The translations under genes and the position numbers were made by a program. Below the pieces are notes generated by a model. That model did no database searches and had not been told where the DNA came from. It was given only the letters and a program-made list of their open reading frames with translations. Source: Planctomycetaceae bacterium (lineage in GTDB: Bacteria; Planctomycetota; Planctomycetia; Pirellulales; Pirellulaceae). From it: a stretch of DNA of 11,610 bases. Below, in pieces: positions 7,131-11,610 of this stretch; within the stretch, counting starts at the first letter, position 1; each line of letters begins with the position of its first letter. Location of the stretch: NCBI GenBank assembly GCA_012965455.1, contig DTSG01000270.1:1-11610 (forward strand). Direction: 5' to 3'.

Positions 7131-7877
7131 ATGACTGTCATCGAGACCCTACCCCCAAACCACACCGCTGCCAGGATTGCAAAAACTCTCAGTACAATTC
7201 TATTAGTCCTAGTAATGGGGCCAGTGGCAACACTTTCAGGCCAAGATGAAAAGCCAGCCGCGCAAGAAGACACTCCGGTACCCGTGGAAGTAGAAGAAAC
7301 GCCAAGCACTGATGAGGTTGAAATCCAATCTGCCAAAGCTCAAGCACCTAAAAGATTCAAAGTCATTTTTGAATTGAGTACCGGAGAGGTTGAAATCGAA
7401 GTTGCTCGAAAACTCGCACCACTGGGCGTCGATCAGTTTTATCAAGCTGTGAATGATGGATTTTATGATGAATGTCGTTTTTTCCGAGTGGTTAAGGGCT
7501 TTGTAGTTCAATTCGGAATCAATGGAGACCCCCAGATTCAAAAGAGTTGGAAAGATCAGCCGATCAAAGATGATCCTGTCTTGTTCAGTAACCTCAAAGG
7601 TACTATTTGTTTTGCGACCAGTGGTCCTGACACTCGCACCACACAAATGTTCATCAACCTTAGTGACAATTCACGGTTAAACAAACTCGGGTTTGCGGCG
7701 TTTGGTCGAGTGAATAAGGGAATGAAACACATTGAAGCAATCACGGATGAATATGGCGAACAACCGCAGCAAGACAGAATCCAAGCCGAAGGAAATGCTT
7801 ACTTAAAAGAGAGCTTCCCCAAGATGGACTACATCCAGCGAGCGTACGTTGTCGGTCGTGATGCCAAAGCCAAATAA
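7131..7877 (+). CDS. Exported cyclophilin-type peptidyl-prolyl cis-trans isomerase
   Basis: It speeds cis-trans isomerisation of X-Pro bonds, probably on proteins outside the cytoplasm. The 248 residues begin with a signal peptide or anchor (hydrophobic core about 18-36, STILLVLVMGPVATLSG), then a Pro/Glu-rich acidic linker (about 37-72), then the cyclophilin domain from about 75: FFRVVKGFVVQFG (117-129), GTICFATSGPDTRTTQMFINL (157-177, in two adjoining strands) and LGFAAFGRV (186-194). Aligned to human cyclophilin A by eye, Arg55, Phe60, Gln63 and Phe113 are kept, Met61 is Val, Trp121 is Leu and His126 is Phe. This TRTTQ-type variant is common among bacterial secreted cyclophilins, so activity is expected but substrate range and cyclosporin binding may differ. 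GGAG sits nine bases before the start. It is 42 bases after glnD and 21 before mutM, so it may share their transcript; no functional link is evident. Confidence 0.93.
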   Translation: MTVIETLPPNHTAARIAKTLSTILLVLVMGPVATLSGQDEKPAAQEDTPVPVEVEETPSTDEVEIQSAKAQAPKRFKVIFELSTGEVEIEVARKLAPLGVDQFYQAVNDGFYDECRFFRVVKGFVVQFGINGDPQIQKSWKDQPIKDDPVLFSNLKGTICFATSGPDTRTTQMFINLSDNSRLNKLGFAAFGRVNKGMKHIEAITDEYGEQPQQDRIQAEGNAYLKESFPKMDYIQRAYVVGRDAKAK

Positions 7878-7898
7878 TCGAATCGCAAAAGCAACAGC

Positions 7899-8735
7899 AT
7901 GCCAGAACTACCTGAAGTTGAGACCATGCGTCGTGGAATTTTAGCGATCCAAGGGGCTACGGTTACGCACGTTGAAAAAGTACGTTGCACCCGTAAACCA
8001 ATTTCTATTAAGCCGACTATCAGCACGATTCGCCGCCGTATTGTCGGGCAACAGGTCAAAGCGGTAGAGCGCATCGGCAAACGTGTACTCATTCGATTTG
8101 AAAGTGATGATCGCTTGGTATTTGAACCGCGGATGACCGGTCTGGTACTCGTAAGTGACCCGCCCAGTAGTGCTCATCTGCGATTTAGAATTGGATTTTC
8201 AAGCGGCATCGAGGAAGTCTTTTTTTGGGACCGACGGGGACTCGGATTAATCTACTTACTCACGGCCAAACAACTTCATGAACGACTCGGTCCCGACAAA
8301 CTCGGCCCCGACGCTTTGGTCGTTAACGGCGAAGACTTACATAGAATATTCGGTGCGTCGAAACGTCCAATCAAAGTTGCTCTTCTCGATCAAAAGCGGA
8401 TCGCCGGAGTGGGAAATCTGTATGCATCGGAACTACTGCATTTAGCTGGTATTCATCCCGCTAAAATGTGTCATCGCATTACCCGCCAACAATGGTCGAC
8501 AATTTGCGAAGCGATGCAAACGATTCTGCAAACCGCCATTGAACACGAAGGCTCAACGCTTTCCGACGGAACCTACCGCAACGCATTGAATGACCCCGGT
8601 GGATATCAAAACCTGCACCGCGTGTACGACAAAGAAAACAAAACATGTTCTACCTGTCATAACCAGACTATTGAAAGAATTGTCCAAGCCCAACGCAGCA
8701 CGTTCTTTTGCAAAGACTGCCAATCCCGCGCCTAG
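7899..8735 (+). CDS. mutM: Formamidopyrimidine-DNA glycosylase (Fpg/MutM)
   Basis: A bifunctional base-excision repair enzyme that removes oxidised purines such as 8-oxoguanine and formamidopyrimidines and then cuts the abasic site. The 278 residues start MPELPEVETMRRGI, giving the catalytic Pro2 (N-terminal after Met removal) and Glu3. Lys61 (RIGKRVLI) matches E. coli Lys57, and Asn173 (GVGNLYASE) and Arg266 (AQRSTF) are kept. The C-terminal zinc finger is C250-X2-C253-X17-C271-X2-C274. In the DNA-intercalating triad Met79 is present (RMTG) and the arginine pair 112-113 is present, but the usual phenylalanine of DPRRFG is replaced: the sequence reads DRRGLG. The longer insert around 45-75 and length are otherwise ordinary. 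The start has no strong ribosome binding site and lies 21 bases after the cyclophilin stop, so translation coupling is possible. A hairpin begins at its stop codon. MutM rather than endonuclease VIII is supported by PELPEVE and the full finger. Confidence 0.96.
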   Translation: MPELPEVETMRRGILAIQGATVTHVEKVRCTRKPISIKPTISTIRRRIVGQQVKAVERIGKRVLIRFESDDRLVFEPRMTGLVLVSDPPSSAHLRFRIGFSSGIEEVFFWDRRGLGLIYLLTAKQLHERLGPDKLGPDALVVNGEDLHRIFGASKRPIKVALLDQKRIAGVGNLYASELLHLAGIHPAKMCHRITRQQWSTICEAMQTILQTAIEHEGSTLSDGTYRNALNDPGGYQNLHRVYDKENKTCSTCHNQTIERIVQAQRSTFFCKDCQSRA

Positions 8736-8759
8736 GGTTTGCGGACCAGACGCGAACCC
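8735..8759 (+). terminator. Hairpin at the mutM stop codon, possible terminator without a T-run
   Basis: A 9-bp stem, GGGTTTGCG (8735-8743) with CGCGAACCC (8751-8759), one pair being a G-U wobble, around a 7-base loop GACCAGA. Its first base is the last base of the mutM TAG. The following CACATTGCTG has no T-run, so a classical intrinsic terminator is not shown; it could stop or stabilise the upstream mRNA. Confidence 0.45.
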
Positions 8760-8965
8760 CACATTGCTGATAATCCGTATAAGCTTGTGGGTGAAACTGT
8801 AAAACTGATAGCCACCGGGGAGACGCCTACAATTATTTTACTGCGGCTTGGTGGTAATCCCCTCTCTGATTCAGGACTAACAGAAAATAGAGTTTACGTC
8901 TAAACTAGAACAAGTGGTCTTAAGACATCGCTCTCATTTAACTTCTTCAAACCCGCAAATACACC
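8736..8965 (+). promoter_or_regulatory. trpB leader region
   Basis: 230 bases between mutM and trpB without a gene. Apart from the hairpin at the start it contains a small stem AGTTTA-CGTC-TAAACT (8891-8906) and a perfect 10-base palindrome GTCTTAAGAC (8917-8926), 39 bases before the trpB start. It also has interleaved pairing segments: CCACC (8812) with GGTGG (8850), and GGGGA (8817) with TCCCC (8858). I see no Trp-codon-rich leader peptide and no T-box, so the mode of control is unknown. GATAAT at 8769-8774 might be a -10 element, but no good -35 accompanies it. Confidence 0.4.
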
Positions 8966-10201
8966 ATGTCTGACATATCCCCCTCGACATCAAACGTCCC
9001 AAATGAAGCCGGCCGGTTTGGTCTTTTTGGTGGACGATATGTTCCCGAGACGTTAACCAAAGCGTTAAACGAGTTGACAACGGCCTATGCCGAAGCCAAA
9101 CAGGATCCTGTTTTCCAAAATCAACTCACAGAACTCTTCAACGACTTTGTCGGACGCCCATCTCCACTTTACTTTGCCGAGCGATTAACCGCACATTGTG
9201 GCGGCGCTGAAATTTGGCTCAAACGAGAAGATACCAATCATACCGGCGCCCATAAAATCAATAACACGCTTGGCCAAGCCTTGCTCACAATGCGGATGGG
9301 GAAAAAACGAGTTATCGCAGAAACCGGGGCTGGGCAACATGGTGTCGCCACCGCCACCGCCTGTGCGCGCTTTGGACTTGAATGTGTCGTCTATATGGGA
9401 GCCGAAGATATTCGCCGCCAAGCTCCCAATGTCTTTAGCATGAAACTGCTTGGTGCCGAAGTGCGAACCGTGGAGACAGGATCGCGGACACTACGTGACG
9501 CCATCAATGAAGCCATGCGAGAATGGATGAGTTCCGTCGAACATACACACTACATCATCGGATCCGTCGTCGGTCCACACCCGTTCCCCTTGATTGTCCG
9601 CGACTTTCAGTCCATCATTGGACAAGAAGCTAGACAACAAAGTCTCGAACGTTTTGACGCTCTTCCCGACCTCCTGATCGCCTGTGTCGGTGGCGGTAGC
9701 AACGCCGCGGGACTGTTCTATCCATTTGTAGACGATGCTGATGTAGCCATGCTCGGTGTTGAAGCGGGTGGTCGCGGCTCACAGCCAGGCGACCATGCTT
9801 CGCCCTTGAGCTACGGTGAACACGGCATCTTACACGGTAGCATGAGCTATGTGATGCAAGACGAAGATGGGCAAACATGTGATGTCCATTCCATATCGGC
9901 CGGACTCGATTATCCCGGCGTAGGCCCCGAACATAGTTACTGGAAGGATTCTGGGCGAGTCGAATATACTTCGTGTGAAGATGATGATGCGATGCATGCC
10001 TTCGATACTCTCACGCAGTGTGAAGGCATCTTGCCAGCGTTGGAAAGCTCACACGCGATTGCGGCTGCCATGAAGCTAGCTGGCGAACTGGGCCGTGGTA
10101 AGCGGATCGTAGTTTGCCTGTCGGGTCGGGGAGACAAAGACAGTAATGAAATCGCTCGCATTAAAAAAGAAATGGCAACGGCGACAACGACAAATCAATA
10201 A
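8966..10201 (+). CDS. trpB: Tryptophan synthase beta subunit
   Basis: The PLP-dependent subunit that joins indole to serine, giving tryptophan, in the alpha2-beta2 complex with TrpA. Its 411 residues are near the family length of about 400, with a slightly longer N-terminus (MSDISPSTSNVPNEAG) before the family start GRFGLFGGRYVPET. The PLP lysine is Lys97 in HTGAHKINN. The catalytic glutamate is Glu119 in AETGAGQHG. The cofactor phosphate loop is GGGSNA at 242-247, and HPFP and SAGLDYPGVGPEH are kept. These mark a classical TrpB1 form, not the stand-alone TrpB2. The ATG at 8966 has no visible Shine-Dalgarno sequence. trpA follows after 32 bases, so they are probably transcribed together. The other trp genes are absent from this window, showing that the pathway is split in this genome. 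Confidence 0.98.
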   Translation: MSDISPSTSNVPNEAGRFGLFGGRYVPETLTKALNELTTAYAEAKQDPVFQNQLTELFNDFVGRPSPLYFAERLTAHCGGAEIWLKREDTNHTGAHKINNTLGQALLTMRMGKKRVIAETGAGQHGVATATACARFGLECVVYMGAEDIRRQAPNVFSMKLLGAEVRTVETGSRTLRDAINEAMREWMSSVEHTHYIIGSVVGPHPFPLIVRDFQSIIGQEARQQSLERFDALPDLLIACVGGGSNAAGLFYPFVDDADVAMLGVEAGGRGSQPGDHASPLSYGEHGILHGSMSYVMQDEDGQTCDVHSISAGLDYPGVGPEHSYWKDSGRVEYTSCEDDDAMHAFDTLTQCEGILPALESSHAIAAAMKLAGELGRGKRIVVCLSGRGDKDSNEIARIKKEMATATTTNQ

Positions 10202-10233
10202 CCGACAACTATTTTTCACCCTTCGCAATATCT

Positions 10234-11031
10234 ATGTCCGCTATCGACACCACGTTTAACGAACTTCGCAGCCAAGGCAAAACCGCCTTTATCCCATTTA
10301 TTACCGCTGGCGATCCCGATCTAGAGTTCACTGGCCAAGTCCTCGCAGAACTTGCAAAATGTGGCGCTAGCATTTGTGAACTAGGCATTCCATACAGCGA
10401 TCCCATAGCCGACGGTCCTGTGATTCAAGCCTCGTATACGCGAGCGCTGAATCAGAAAATCAAACTCAAGGTAATTCTTGATCATGCTCAAACTTGGACA
10501 GTTGATTTATCGACTCCGCTTGTCACCATGGTCAGTTACAGCATCATTCATCGCCAAGGTCTAGAACGCTACGTCGCACAAGCCAAACAAGCGGGGGTCG
10601 CTGGAGCGATTGTGCCCGACTTGCTTGTCGAGGAAGCACCTGAGTTTGCAGCTATCTGTGCACGTGAAGATTTCAGTCTGATTCAACTTGTAACCCCGAC
10701 AACACCACGTGACCGAGCGCTGCGAATTTGTGAAACTACGAGCGGCTTTCTTTATTACGTTTCCGTTACCGGTATCACCGGCGCTCGACAAGAATTGCCG
10801 CCTGAAGTCGTTGATCAAGTCGGTTGGCTTAAGTCAGAAACGGAATTACCCGTCTGTATTGGATTCGGGATCAGCCAAGCTGAACAAGTCAAGATGTTGT
10901 CCCAAGTGGCAGATGGAATTATCGTGGGATCTGCCATCGTCAAACGTGTTGCTGCCGCTGCTGAAGTTGGTAAAGCAGCGGCTCTGGAAAATGTCCGGAC
11001 TTTCGTGCAAGAGCTCGTTGCTGAACTCTAG
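10234..11031 (+). CDS. trpA: Tryptophan synthase alpha subunit
   Basis: It cleaves indole-3-glycerol phosphate into indole and glyceraldehyde 3-phosphate and passes indole through the tunnel to TrpB. The 265-residue TIM barrel carries the two catalytic residues at the same numbers as in the enteric enzymes: Glu49 (CELGIPYSDP) and Asp60 (IADGP). The phosphate-binding ends VTGITGAR (178-185), CIGFGIS (208-214) and IVGSAIV (230-236) are intact. The segment after strand 4, often GYYNP or MYAN, reads MVSYSIIH (99-106), and the later VPDLP reads VPDLL (128-132); both are outside the catalytic pair, so activity is expected. It lies 32 bases after trpB. The start has no clear ribosome binding site. 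Clear assignment from sequence and context. Confidence 0.97.
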   Translation: MSAIDTTFNELRSQGKTAFIPFITAGDPDLEFTGQVLAELAKCGASICELGIPYSDPIADGPVIQASYTRALNQKIKLKVILDHAQTWTVDLSTPLVTMVSYSIIHRQGLERYVAQAKQAGVAGAIVPDLLVEEAPEFAAICAREDFSLIQLVTPTTPRDRALRICETTSGFLYYVSVTGITGARQELPPEVVDQVGWLKSETELPVCIGFGISQAEQVKMLSQVADGIIVGSAIVKRVAAAAEVGKAAALENVRTFVQELVAEL

Positions 11032-11043
11032 ATTCAGATCTTG

Positions 11044-11049
11044 TATAAT
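11044..11049 (+). promoter_or_regulatory. Possible -10 element for the methyltransferase gene
   Basis: A perfect TATAAT, 54 bases before the ATG at 11103 and just after the trpA stop. The best -35 candidate is TTGCTG at 11018-11023, with a 20-base gap that is too long, so promoter activity is only suggested. Confidence 0.3.
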
Positions 11050-11102
11050 ACCCACATACACAACGGCCACATTCACATTCAATTTCAACACAGGACGAAA
11101 TA

Positions 11103-11610
11103 ATGACATCGAGTGAACTCAATGTGGAACAAGCGGTAGCGGGGCGCTACTCAGCCGCTTCCAAGAAAACCGAACCGGCTCTTTGTTGCCCCGTCGACTA
11201 TGATGCCCAATGGCTCAAAGCGATTCCCGCTGAACTTATTCGCCGCGATTATGGCTGTGGTGACCCCGCTAAATACGTACAAACGGGCGATCATGTGCTC
11301 GATTTGGGATCAGGCGGCGGCAAGATCTGTTACATCGCTTCGCAAGTCGTGGGGCCCGCTGGTCAAGTCACCGGTGTCGATATAAACGACGACATGCTCG
11401 ACTTAGCACGCCAATTTCAGGGTGAAGTTGTCGAGAACATTGGCTGGGATAATGTCTCATTTCGCAAAGGACGAATTCAAGACCTCAAACTCGACCTAGA
11501 TCAACTTGCAGAGTATTTACAAACATCACCAGCCCGGGACGCCAACAGTTGGGTTGCCGCGGAACAACATGCCGAGACACTGCGACACACTTCGCCTATG
11601 ATTGCAAATG
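11103..11610 (+). CDS. SAM-dependent methyltransferase, ArsM-like (3' end outside window)
   Basis: Partial gene: 169 residues are visible with no stop. It has a class I Rossmann methyltransferase core: motif I VLDLGSGGGKICYIAS at 65-80, the acidic end of strand 2 GVDINDDM at 91-98, and the next strand region NVSFRKGRIQDL at 117-128. The N-terminus (RYSAASKKTEPALCCPVDYD, then RDYGCGDP) with Cys28, Cys29 and Cys52 before motif I resembles bacterial arsenite methyltransferases and their planctomycete relatives. Arsenic methylation is therefore the best guess, but the C-terminal cysteines that would settle it are outside the window. The start at 11103 is supported by AGGA seven bases upstream. 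It lies 71 bases after trpA and may have its own promoter (TATAAT at 11044). Other class I methyltransferase functions remain possible. Confidence 0.85.
   Translation, partial: MTSSELNVEQAVAGRYSAASKKTEPALCCPVDYDAQWLKAIPAELIRRDYGCGDPAKYVQTGDHVLDLGSGGGKICYIASQVVGPAGQVTGVDINDDMLDLARQFQGEVVENIGWDNVSFRKGRIQDLKLDLDQLAEYLQTSPARDANSWVAAEQHAETLRHTSPMIAN

Noticed and set aside
9630..9878. Minus-strand His/Arg-rich frame inside trpB
   Set aside because: Antisense shadow of a certain gene; its odd composition comes from trpB codons.
1..11610. CRISPR array, insertion sequence, prophage, tRNA or rRNA
   Set aside because: No regular spaced repeats, transposase motifs, terminal repeats or RNA gene patterns were seen on either strand.

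Overview
This window looks like a chromosomal core-gene segment from a planctomycete-like bacterium, probably of the Pirellulales type. The protein sequences have the flavour of that group: a TRTTQ-type secreted cyclophilin, a MutM with an RRGLG loop, a lineage-style hypothetical gene and an ArsM-like methyltransferase. Composition is moderate in GC, Shine-Dalgarno use is patchy, and functionally unrelated housekeeping genes sit side by side. The assignment rests on remembered sequence character, not on a search.

Left part (1-3551): the window opens inside a sensor histidine kinase, of which only the ATPase domain is visible (+). It converges with a minus-strand pair, a secreted TolB/PD40-type beta-propeller followed by a Nudix hydrolase. 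Divergent from the propeller is a PduO-type cob(I)alamin adenosyltransferase (+). Its stop codon shares the four bases TTAA with the stop of a convergent 240-residue protein of unknown function (-).

Centre (3552-8735): a 445-bp intergenic region, rich in inverted and phased direct repeats, lies upstream of a nitrogen-signalling pair. The pair is PII (glnB, with its uridylylation tyrosine at position 51) and GlnD, the bifunctional uridylyltransferase/uridylyl-removing enzyme that modifies it. Next on the same strand, and closely spaced, are an exported cyclophilin-type peptidyl-prolyl isomerase and the DNA repair glycosylase MutM. A 9-bp hairpin begins at the last base of the mutM stop codon and may end that transcript.

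Right part (8736-11610): a 230-bp leader with small palindromes precedes trpB-trpA, the two subunits of tryptophan synthase, which finish tryptophan synthesis. The window ends inside a methyltransferase of ArsM-like type, preceded by a good ribosome binding site and a TATAAT hexamer.

I see no mobile element, CRISPR array, phage gene, tRNA or rRNA. Nothing here is an obvious new multi-gene system. The parts most worth a second look are the repeat-rich control region ahead of glnB-glnD, the unrecognised 240-residue protein, the trpB leader and the truncated ArsM-like gene.
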